Source of the DNA: Burkholderiales bacterium
GTDB lineage: Bacteria > Pseudomonadota > Gammaproteobacteria > Burkholderiales > Casimicrobiaceae
Assembly: GCA_025935435.1 (NCBI GenBank)
Contig: JAICVH010000129.1
Coordinates: forward strand, 1 to 6,809
Reading direction: 5' to 3'
Length of the DNA: 6,809 nucleotides
The position numbers and the translations under genes were made by a program. The notes beneath the pieces were generated by a model. The model had not been told where the DNA came from and did no database searches. It saw nothing but the letters and a program-made list of their open reading frames with translations. This document shows positions 1 through 5,641 of the stretch, piece after piece. Positions within the stretch are counted from its first letter, which is position 1. Each line of letters begins with the position of its first letter.

Positions 1-164
1 ATCGCTTCGATATCCGCCGGTTTCACAACGCGTTGATCGACGACGGCGCGCTTCCGCTCGCCGTGCTCGAACAACGGATCGATCAGTGGATCGTACGCGA
101 GTCCGCGCGGCCCGCTGGCGGTGCGGCGCCTGCGGCCGTGCGCGCCCGCGACGGGCTCGGCTGA
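1..164 (+). CDS. C-terminal end of a DUF885-like protein (partial)
   Basis: This is the 3' end of a gene that starts before the window. The frame that begins at base 3 is open and ends with TGA at 162-164, giving 53 visible residues. The stretch FDIRRFHNALIDDGALPLAV followed by LEQRIDQWI resembles the conserved C-terminal end of DUF885 family proteins, where a phenylalanine-histidine helix start and a G-A-L-P-L segment precede the last helix. Family members are usually around 600 residues, often secreted or lipoprotein-like, and are suspected metallopeptidases, but none of the candidate catalytic region is visible here. The last 20 or so residues are Ala/Gly/Arg-rich and probably unstructured. 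The family call is from remembered motif similarity over a short segment, so it is moderate. That a coding region ends here is more secure. Confidence 0.6.
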   Translation, partial: RFDIRRFHNALIDDGALPLAVLEQRIDQWIVRESARPAGGAAPAAVRARDGLG

Positions 165-212
165 CAGCAAGCGCGCGAACGGGCCCAGGCCCAGCACAAC
201 GAGGGAGCCACG

Positions 213-587
213 ATGCATGCAGCGACACCCGACGAAGTCGACACACTGTTCGCGAAGGCGTTGAACGCCGGCGATCTCGACGCGCTCACTTCGCTCTACG
301 AGCCCGATGCTTCGCTGATGCCGGCGCCCGGCAACGTCGTCGTCGGCAAGGTCGCGATTCGCAGCGCGCTCGCCGGGTTCCTGGCCGCGAAACCGACGAT
401 GACGCTCACCGCCAGAACGCTGACCCAGACGGGCGATCTTGCTCTCGTCACCGCGCAATGGCAGCTCGCGATGAGCGGGCCGGACGGCAAGCCGGCGACG
501 ATGACCGGCCAGAGCGTCGAGGTCCTGCGCCGGCAGTCCGATGGACGCTGGTTGTTCGCGATCGACTTTCCGTTCGGCGTGGGCTGA
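213..587 (+). CDS. NTF2-like / SnoaL-fold (DUF4440, SgcJ/EcaC type) protein
   Basis: This is a 124-residue cytoplasmic protein with no signal peptide or membrane segment. It matches the small alpha+beta cone fold of the NTF2-like superfamily. An N-terminal helix carries the typical N-A-G-D-L-D-A-L-T-S-L-Y-E-P-D-A pattern (residues 18-33), followed by a G-K-x-A-I-R segment near residues 45-50. The C-terminal strands carry EVLRRQSDGRW (103-113) and end in I-D-F-P-F-G (117-122), where relatives often have I-D-N-P. Members range from enzymes to pure binding proteins, and nothing here fixes a reaction or ligand. The start ATG is preceded by GAGGGAG at 201-207, 5 nt upstream. The gene lies 48 nt after the DUF885-like gene and 111 nt before the ligase, so it is probably not part of the transporter operon, although readthrough is possible. 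Fold assignment is confident; function is unknown. Confidence 0.85.
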   Translation: MHAATPDEVDTLFAKALNAGDLDALTSLYEPDASLMPAPGNVVVGKVAIRSALAGFLAAKPTMTLTARTLTQTGDLALVTAQWQLAMSGPDGKPATMTGQSVEVLRRQSDGRWLFAIDFPFGVG

Positions 588-619
588 CCTCGATTCGCCG
601 GCTTTCCCGCATTGCGCGA

Positions 620-631
620 CGTTCCGGAACG
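620..631. promoter_or_regulatory. 12-nt perfect palindrome, candidate operator
   Basis: CGTTCCGGAACG is identical to its own reverse complement. It lies 68 nt upstream of the ligase start and between the two halves of the weak promoter candidate, a typical place for a repressor site. I do not recognise it as the known box of a named regulator, and no regulator gene lies in the window. High-GC DNA makes GC-rich palindromes fairly common, so function is only a suggestion. Confidence 0.3.
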
Positions 632-686
632 CACGTACCATAGCCCGCCGCCAGAAGCGACCCCACGAGTCGCCGGTTCGCACCCT

Positions 687-692
687 AGAGGA
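687..692 (+). promoter_or_regulatory. Ribosome-binding site that fixes the ligase start
   Basis: AGAGGA lies 6 nt before ATG 699. It supports that ATG over an in-frame TTG at 612 that would add 29 residues with no family similarity, and over an in-frame ATG at 732. Confidence 0.55.
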
Positions 693-698
693 TCGAGG

Positions 699-2642
699 AT
701 GGAGGAAAAGCTCGACACGTTTCCGCGTCTGATGCTGCATCACGCGCGCGTACGGGCCGGCCATGCCGCGACGCGCGAAAAGGACCTGGGCATCTGGCAG
801 ACATGGACGTGGGGTCAGGTCGCCGATGAGGTACGTGCCCTGGCCTGCGGCCTGGCCGCCGAGGGATTCAAGCCGGGCATGCATCTCGCGATCGTCGGTG
901 ACAACCGACCGCGACTCTACTGGGCGATGCTTGCCGCGCAGGTACTTCGCGGCATTCCCGTACCGATGTATCAGGACGCGCCGGCGGCCGAGTTCGTGTA
1001 CGTGCTGAACGACGCCGAGATCGACTATGCACTCGTCGAGGACCAGGAACAGGTCGACAAGCTGCTCGAGGCGGCGCCGCAGGTGCCGACGCTCGCGCAC
1101 ATCTATTACGACGACCCGCGCGGGCTGCGCAACTACGATGGCGTGATGAGTTTCGAACGGCTGCAGGAAAAGGGCCGCGCGTTCGATCGCGAGCATCCGG
1201 GGTTCTACGACGAGCAGATCGCAAGCGGGCGTGCCGACGACGTGTCGGTGATGCTTTACACGTCGGGCACAACGGGCAAGCCGAAAGGCGTGCGACAGAC
1301 GCACGCGGCGTTCATTGCGGCGGCGCGTGGCAGCGCCGAATTCGACGGGCTGCGCGCCGACGACAGCGTGCTGTCGTATCTCCCGATGGCCTGGGTCGGC
1401 GACCATCTGTTCTCGTTTGCAGAATGGGTGTTCGTCGGTTTCACGATCAACTGCCCGGAGTCGGGTGACACGGTGATGACCGATCTGCGCGAGATCGGAC
1501 CGACGTACTACTTCGCGCCGCCGCGCATCTTCGAGAACCTGCTGACGCAGGTGATGATCCGGATGGAGGACGCAAGCCTGATCAAGCGCTGGCTGTTCTC
1601 GCATTTCACGGCGGTGGCGCGACGCTGCGGTGCCGAGATGCTCGACGGCAAGCCGGTGTCGCTCGGCGATCGCATCGAGTACGCGCTCGGCAATCTGCTC
1701 GTGTTCGGGCCGTTGCGTAACGTCCTCGGCATGAGCCGCATCCGGATCGCGTACACGGCCGGCGCGGCGATCGGCCCGGATCTGTTCCGTTTCTACCGCT
1801 CGATCGGCATCAACCTGAAGCAGTTGTACGGATCAACCGAAACCTGCGCGTACGTGTGTCTGCAACCGGATCGCGGTGTCCATTTCGACACCGTTGGCAC
1901 GGCCGCGCCGGGCGTCGAACTGGCGATCGCCGCCAACGGCGAAGTGCTCGTTCGCGGGCCAATGCTCCTGAAGGAATACTACAAGCGGCCAGACGCGACC
2001 GCCGAATCGATCGACGCCGATGGCTATTTCCATACGGGCGACGCCGGCTTCATCGACCCGAGCGGCCAGCTCAAGATCATCGATCGCGCGAAAGACGTCG
2101 GAAAGCTCGCGACCGGCGCGATGTTCGCGCCGAACTATATCGAGAACAAGCTCAAGTTCTTTCCGCACATCAAGGAGGCGGTCGCGTTCGGTGCGGGACG
2201 CGACCAGGTGTGTGCATTCGTGAACATCGATGTCGGCTCGGTCGGCAACTGGGCCGAGCGGCGCGGCATCGCGTACTCGGGCTATACGGACCTCGCGGCC
2301 AAGCCCGAGGTATACGAGCTGATCCGCGAGTGCGTCGAGAAAGTGAACGCCGAGCTCGCCGCCGAGCCAGGCCTTGCGGATTCGCAGATCCGCCGCTTCC
2401 TCATCCTGCACAAGGAGCTCGACCCGGACGACGACGAACTGACGCGCACGCGCAAGGTGCGCCGCGGCTTCGTCGCCGAGAAATACGGCGTGCTGATCGA
2501 TGCGTTATACGGCGGGCGCGACGTCGAGCACATCGAAACACTGGTGCGCTTCGAGGATGGCCGTACCGGCATCGTCGCGGCGGATCTGCGCATCCAGGAC
2601 GCGCGCGTGACCGAGACGGCAACGCTTGCCGCTGCCGCCTGA
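699..2642 (+). CDS. AMP-dependent long-chain acyl-CoA synthetase-type ligase
   Basis: This 647-residue member of the adenylate-forming (ANL) superfamily is closest to the long-chain fatty acyl-CoA synthetase type (COG1022). Such enzymes activate a carboxylic acid with ATP to an acyl-AMP and pass it to CoA. The ATP-grasping loop YTSGTTGKPKG spans residues 187-197 and YGSTE spans 377-381. The hinge-region motif Y-F-H-T-G-D ends at Asp448, and D-R-A-K-D-V-G-K spans 462-469. The C-terminal L-T-R-T-R-K segment places the expected catalytic lysine at 586. All key motifs are present, so the enzyme should be active. There is no signal peptide or clear membrane segment, so it acts in the cytoplasm or at the inner membrane face. 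It is the first gene of the transporter operon and its stop is one base before the LivG start, which implies a substrate shared with the importer. Chain length or type of acid cannot be told; an aromatic or other carboxylate is possible. Confidence 0.92.
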   Translation: MEEKLDTFPRLMLHHARVRAGHAATREKDLGIWQTWTWGQVADEVRALACGLAAEGFKPGMHLAIVGDNRPRLYWAMLAAQVLRGIPVPMYQDAPAAEFVYVLNDAEIDYALVEDQEQVDKLLEAAPQVPTLAHIYYDDPRGLRNYDGVMSFERLQEKGRAFDREHPGFYDEQIASGRADDVSVMLYTSGTTGKPKGVRQTHAAFIAAARGSAEFDGLRADDSVLSYLPMAWVGDHLFSFAEWVFVGFTINCPESGDTVMTDLREIGPTYYFAPPRIFENLLTQVMIRMEDASLIKRWLFSHFTAVARRCGAEMLDGKPVSLGDRIEYALGNLLVFGPLRNVLGMSRIRIAYTAGAAIGPDLFRFYRSIGINLKQLYGSTETCAYVCLQPDRGVHFDTVGTAAPGVELAIAANGEVLVRGPMLLKEYYKRPDATAESIDADGYFHTGDAGFIDPSGQLKIIDRAKDVGKLATGAMFAPNYIENKLKFFPHIKEAVAFGAGRDQVCAFVNIDVGSVGNWAERRGIAYSGYTDLAAKPEVYELIRECVEKVNAELAAEPGLADSQIRRFLILHKELDPDDDELTRTRKVRRGFVAEKYGVLIDALYGGRDVEHIETLVRFEDGRTGIVAADLRIQDARVTETATLAAAA

Positions 2643-2643
2643 C

Positions 2644-3495
2644 ATGGCGACGACCACGGGCGCTTCGGTGGATCGCGCGCCCGTGACGAGTGCTGCGCAG
2701 CAGGCGCCCAAGGCGGCCCGGCGCGTCGGCGACGTCATCCTGTCGCTCGACCACATCTCGCTCGCCTTCGGCGGCGTCAAGGCGCTGACCGACATCACGT
2801 TCGACGTCCGCGAACACGAAGTCCGCGCGATCATCGGTCCGAACGGCGCCGGCAAGAGTTCGATGCTCAACGTGATCAACGGCGTGTACCGACCGCAACA
2901 GGGGACGATCACGTTTCGCGGCAAACCGCGCCGCGACATGAACACGCACGAAGCGGCGGCGCACGGCATCGCTCGAACGTTCCAGAACATCGCGCTGTTC
3001 CGCGGCATGAGCGTGCTCGACAACATCATGACGGGGCGCAACCTCAAGATGCGCGCGACGTTCGTCGAGCAGGCCGTGTGGTGGGGCCGCGCGCGTCGCG
3101 AGGAGCTCGCGAACCGCCGCAAGGTCGAGGAGGTCATCGACTTCCTGGAGATCCAGCACATCCGCAAGACGCCGGTGGGCCGCCTGCCGTACGGGCTGCA
3201 AAAGCGCGTCGAGCTCGCGCGTGCGCTCGCGGCCGAGCCGTCGCTGCTGCTGCTCGACGAGCCGATGGCGGGCATGAACGTCGAGGAAAAGCAGGACATG
3301 TGCCGCTTCGTGCTCGACGTCAACGAGCAATACGGCACGACGATCGTCCTGATCGAGCACGACATGGGTGTCGTCATGGACATCTCGGATCGCGTCGTCG
3401 TGCTCGATTACGGCAAGAAAATCGGCGACGGCACGCCCGACGAAGTGCGGAACAATCGGACCGTGATCGACGCGTACCTGGGAGTGGCGCATTGA
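2644..3495 (+). CDS. livG: LivG-type ABC transporter ATP-binding protein
   Basis: This 283-residue cytoplasmic ATPase belongs to the branched-chain-amino-acid-type (HAAT) importers and would power transport with a partner LivF. Walker A is GPNGAGKS (residues 65-72), the Q-loop glutamine is Gln114 (TFQN), the signature is PYGLQ (182-186), Walker B ends in Asp205-Glu206, and the switch histidine is His239 (IEHD). The C-terminal segment G-D-G-T-P-D-E-V to the end matches the short tail domain typical of LivG/LivF. The signature differs from classic LSGGQ, but variants of this kind are normal in the family. ATG 2644 follows the ligase stop by a single base without a clear ribosome-binding site, so translation is probably coupled. 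A TTG at 2626 is also in frame but less likely. The first 34 or so residues before the V-I-L-S-L-D strand are Ala/Thr-rich and look like a non-conserved extension. The true substrate may not be an amino acid. Confidence 0.93.
   Translation: MATTTGASVDRAPVTSAAQQAPKAARRVGDVILSLDHISLAFGGVKALTDITFDVREHEVRAIIGPNGAGKSSMLNVINGVYRPQQGTITFRGKPRRDMNTHEAAAHGIARTFQNIALFRGMSVLDNIMTGRNLKMRATFVEQAVWWGRARREELANRRKVEEVIDFLEIQHIRKTPVGRLPYGLQKRVELARALAAEPSLLLLDEPMAGMNVEEKQDMCRFVLDVNEQYGTTIVLIEHDMGVVMDISDRVVVLDYGKKIGDGTPDEVRNNRTVIDAYLGVAH
3480..3484 (+). promoter_or_regulatory. Ribosome-binding site supporting the TTG start of livH
   Basis: GGGAG lies within the last codons of livG, 7 nt upstream of TTG 3492. 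No ATG or GTG lies at the expected position, so this site decides the start. Confidence 0.65.
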
Positions 3496-4388
3496 GCTTC
3501 TTCTTCGAAGTTCTCATCGGCGGGCTGCTGGCGGGCGTCATGTACTCGCTCGTCGCGCTCGGCTTCGTGCTGATCTACAAGGCGTCGGGCGTGTTCAATT
3601 TCGCGCAGGGCGCGATGGTGTTCTTCGCTGCGGCGACCTTCGTCGGCTTGCAGCAGGACTATGGCGTCAACTTCTGGCTCGCGATGCCGCTTGCGCTCGC
3701 AGTCATGGTCGTGCTCGGGCTCGCGACCGAACGGGCGGTGCTCAGGCCCCTCGTAAACCAGCCGCAGATCGCGCTGTTCATGGCAACGATCGGCCTTACG
3801 TTTTTCATCGAAGGGCTGTCGCAGATGGTGTGGGGCGCGAACGTGCGCGGCCTCGAACTTGGCCTGCAGGACGAGCCGATCCAGTGGCTGACCGACAAGG
3901 CCGGCATCAACGTATCGAAATTCGACCTGACCGCCGCCGGCGTTGCAGCAGTATTGGTGACGATGCTGGCGCTGTTCTTCAGCCGCACGCGTATCGGGCG
4001 TGCGCTACGGGCAGTCGCCGATGATCACCAGGCGGCGCTCGCGGTGGGCATACCGCTGCAGCAGATCTGGGCGATCGTGTGGGGGGTTGCGGGCGCCGTC
4101 GCGCTGGTGGCCGGTCTGTTGTGGGGTGCGCGTAACGGCGTGCAGTTCGCGCTGACGTTTGTTGCGCTGAAGGCGCTACCGGTGCTGATCCTCGGCGGCT
4201 TCGATTCGATCCCCGGGGCGATCGTCGGCGGGCTCATCATCGGTGCGTCGGAGAAGCTCGCCGAGGTGTACCTCGGACCGCACGTCGGTGGCGGCATCGA
4301 AGGCTGGTTCCCGTACGTGCTCGCACTCGCGTTCCTGCTGATCCGGCCCGAAGGCCTGTTCGGCGAAAAGATCATCCGGCGCATCTGA
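3492..4388 (+). CDS. livH: LivH-type ABC transporter permease
   Basis: This 298-residue inner-membrane permease forms one half of the HAAT importer channel. Its length is close to that of E. coli LivH (308). The protein is strongly hydrophobic, with about eight likely membrane segments. Family marks are N-F-A-Q-G (residues 36-40), where many relatives have N-F-A-H-G; the cytoplasmic coupling segment R-A-V-A-D-D-H-Q-A-A (173-182) that should contact the ATPases; GGFDSIPGA (235-243); and the C-terminal R-P-E-G-L-F-G. The start is TTG, whose last two bases are the first two of the livG stop (TTGA, 3492-3495). The frame is open upstream to 3078, but that part is out-of-frame livG sequence. The domain starts directly after the TTG, and a good ribosome-binding site precedes it. 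The gene overlaps livG by 4 nt and livM by 1 nt, so the three are translationally coupled. Confidence 0.93.
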   Translation: MSFFFEVLIGGLLAGVMYSLVALGFVLIYKASGVFNFAQGAMVFFAAATFVGLQQDYGVNFWLAMPLALAVMVVLGLATERAVLRPLVNQPQIALFMATIGLTFFIEGLSQMVWGANVRGLELGLQDEPIQWLTDKAGINVSKFDLTAAGVAAVLVTMLALFFSRTRIGRALRAVADDHQAALAVGIPLQQIWAIVWGVAGAVALVAGLLWGARNGVQFALTFVALKALPVLILGGFDSIPGAIVGGLIIGASEKLAEVYLGPHVGGGIEGWFPYVLALAFLLIRPEGLFGEKIIRRI

Positions 4389-5464
4389 TGCTCTACCGCG
4401 AAGCCGGCCAGTTCAAGACGTCGTACGAGGCAGACGCCGCGATCTTCCCGATCCGGCAGGACCTGATCGCCGTCTGGGTGCTGGTCGCGGTTGCGTTCGT
4501 CGTCGTACCGTTGGTCGCGACGCCGTACGTCTTCACCGGCATCCTGATCCCGTTCCTGATCCTCTCGCTCGCCGCACTCGGCCTCAACATCCTCACCGGT
4601 TACGCCGGCCAGTTGTCGCTTGGAACGGCAGCCTTCATGGCGGTGGGCGCGTTCGCGTCGTTCAATTTCATTTTGCGCATCCCGGGTATCCCGGTGCTGC
4701 TGGCGTTCGCCGGCGGCGGCGTCGTCGCGGCACTGGTCGGCATGGTGTTCGGCCTGCCGAGCCTTCGCATACGCGGCTTCTACCTGGCCGTCGCCACGCT
4801 TGCCGCGCAGTTCTTCATCCTGTGGTTCCTGACCAAGGTCGGCTGGGTTACCAACTACAACCCGTCCGGGGTGATCACCGCGCAGCAGGTCGTGATCCTG
4901 GGTCACGCGTTCACGACGCCGATCGACAAGTATCTGCTGGTGCTCGGGATCGTGACCGTCATGGCGTTCGCGGCGAAGAACATGGCGCGCGGCAACGTCG
5001 GGCGTTCGTGGATGGCTGTGCGCGACATGGATGTGGCCGCCGAAGTAATCGGGATCCGGCTGATGCGGGCCAAGCTGCTGGCATTCGCCGTCAGTTCGTT
5101 CTATTGCGGCGTCGCCGGAGCGCTGTTCGCCTACGCATATCTCGGCACGGTGGAGCCGGAAGCGTTCAGCCTCGACCTGTCGTTTCGCGTGCTGTTCATG
5201 GTGATCATCGGCGGCGTCGGCTCGATCCTCGGCTCGTTCATGGGCGCCGCTTTCGTGACGCTGCTGCCCGTGCTCCTGAGCGTCACCGTCCGGTTTCTGG
5301 ACCGCAATCTAGGGCTGCACATCGCCGAGAGCACGATCTCCAACCTCGAGCTGATGATCTTCGGCGGCCTGATCATCTTCTTCCTGATCGTCGAGCCGCA
5401 CGGCCTTGCGCGCTTGTGGCAGATCGCCAAGGACAAGCTGCGTTTGTGGCCGTTTCCGCACTGA
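4388..5464 (+). CDS. livM: LivM-type ABC transporter permease
   Basis: This 358-residue inner-membrane permease is the second channel half of the HAAT importer. A hydrophilic N-terminus of about 26 residues (containing Y-R-E-A-G-Q-F-K-T-S-Y-E-A-D) precedes the first membrane segment. From memory, similar N-termini occur in LivM homologues found beside CoA ligases, which supports this start. The hallmark GYAGQLSLG spans residues 71-79, followed by A-A-F-M-A-V-G-A. The ATPase-coupling segment V-R-D-M-D-V-A-A-E-V-I-G-I begins at 211, and GGVGS lies at 275-279. The protein ends with the typical E-P-H-G-L-A-R-L-W tail. Its ATG overlaps the livH stop in the arrangement TGATG (4386-4390). There is no clear ribosome-binding site of its own, so expression likely depends on translation of livH. 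It is the last membrane gene before a hairpin-rich gap. Confidence 0.94.
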   Translation: MLYREAGQFKTSYEADAAIFPIRQDLIAVWVLVAVAFVVVPLVATPYVFTGILIPFLILSLAALGLNILTGYAGQLSLGTAAFMAVGAFASFNFILRIPGIPVLLAFAGGGVVAALVGMVFGLPSLRIRGFYLAVATLAAQFFILWFLTKVGWVTNYNPSGVITAQQVVILGHAFTTPIDKYLLVLGIVTVMAFAAKNMARGNVGRSWMAVRDMDVAAEVIGIRLMRAKLLAFAVSSFYCGVAGALFAYAYLGTVEPEAFSLDLSFRVLFMVIIGGVGSILGSFMGAAFVTLLPVLLSVTVRFLDRNLGLHIAESTISNLELMIFGGLIIFFLIVEPHGLARLWQIAKDKLRLWPFPH

Positions 5465-5491
5465 CGCCTCGGCCAGCCGACCCGCGTTGCT

Positions 5492-5516
5492 GCGGCGACG
5501 GTCCACCCGTCGCCGC
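5492..5516 (+). repeat. Strong inverted repeat (10-bp stem, 5-nt loop)
   Basis: The arms GCGGCGACGG (5492-5501) and CCGTCGCCGC (5507-5516) are perfect reverse complements around the loop TCCAC. After one T-T mismatch, two more G-C pairs (5489-5490 with 5518-5519) extend the stem. It starts 27 nt after the livM stop and should form a very stable RNA hairpin. It could protect the 3' end of the upstream message or act in factor-dependent termination. The lack of a U-run argues against intrinsic termination. Confidence 0.7.
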
Positions 5517-5525
5517 TGCGCCGTG

Positions 5526-5550
5526 CGCCGGAAAAATGCGCTGTCCGGCG
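5526..5550 (+). repeat. Inverted repeat (7-bp stem, 11-nt loop)
   Basis: The arms CGCCGGA (5526-5532) and TCCGGCG (5544-5550) are perfect reverse complements. A G-T and a T-A pair can extend the stem outward by two positions. The next bases are TAGTAGGATG, not a T-run. Confidence 0.5.
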
Positions 5551-5578
5551 TAGTAGGATGCGAGGCTGGCTTCAGGGT

Positions 5579-5603
5579 CCGGCCGGGCGTGCCTGCCCGC
5601 CGG
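5579..5603 (+). repeat. Bulged inverted repeat upstream of the binding-protein gene
   Basis: CCGG (5579-5582) and CGGGC (5584-5588) pair with GCCCG (5595-5599) and CCGG (5600-5603), leaving one bulged C at 5583 and a loop GTGCCT. It is weaker support than the first repeat because GC-rich sequence gives such stems easily. Confidence 0.35.
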
Positions 5604-5626
5604 AGCGTTTCGAAAATCGCTTGTTC

Positions 5627-5632
5627 AGGAGG
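5627..5632 (+). promoter_or_regulatory. Consensus ribosome-binding site of the binding-protein gene
   Basis: AGGAGG lies 9 nt before ATG 5642. It is the strongest ribosome-binding site in the window, which fits the high levels of binding protein usually needed relative to the membrane parts. Confidence 0.85.
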
Positions 5633-5641
5633 AAAAGCGAC

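Larger units (their letters stand above)
588..698 (+). promoter_or_regulatory. Leader of the ligase-transporter operon with weak promoter candidate
   Basis: This non-coding gap between the NTF2-like gene and the ligase holds the only plausible promoter region for the operon within the window. The best sigma-70-like pair I can see is TTGCGC (612-617) and TACCAT (636-641), 18 nt apart. They match the consensus at 3 of 6 and 4 of 6 positions, so this is weak. No rho-independent terminator for the upstream gene is visible. The palindrome at 620-631 lies in the spacer of this candidate pair. An AGAGGA ribosome-binding site follows at 687-692. Confidence 0.3.
5465..5641 (+). other. 177-nt hairpin-rich gap between livM and the binding-protein gene
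   Basis: No gene is supported here. The gap holds three successive inverted repeats (5492-5516, 5526-5550, 5579-5603) and ends with the ribosome-binding site of the binding-protein gene. None of the repeats is followed directly by a T-run, so none is a standard rho-independent terminator. I see no convincing promoter in it. Gaps like this inside transporter operons often separate the binding-protein message from the membrane-protein message by RNA processing or partial termination; here that is inference. Confidence 0.5.

Noticed and set aside
612..698. 29-residue N-terminal extension of the ligase from TTG 612
   Set aside because: It has no upstream ribosome-binding site and no family-like sequence, and it crosses the palindromic leader. 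ATG 699 has AGAGGA at a suitable distance.
588..698. 7-nt inverted repeat CCTCGAT (588-594) and ATCGAGG (692-698)
   Set aside because: The arms are 97 nt apart, and a 7-nt match at this distance is expected by chance in GC-rich DNA. The right arm also overlaps the start region of the ligase.
3078..3491. Upstream in-frame extension of livH
   Set aside because: The segment reads livG in another frame and gives an Arg/Ala-rich sequence without family match. The permease domain begins exactly at TTG 3492 with a good ribosome-binding site.
2401..3492. 363-codon open frame on the minus strand
   Set aside because: It is antisense to livG, whose ATPase motifs are all intact. The translation is rich in Arg, His, Asp and Val and shows no recognisable domain.
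4025..4906. 293-codon open frame on the minus strand
   Set aside because: It is antisense to the livH and livM coding regions, and its highly charged composition mirrors membrane-protein codons.
5492..5516. Rho-independent terminator after livM
   Set aside because: The stem is strong but is followed by GC-rich sequence rather than a T-run, so it is listed as an inverted repeat only.
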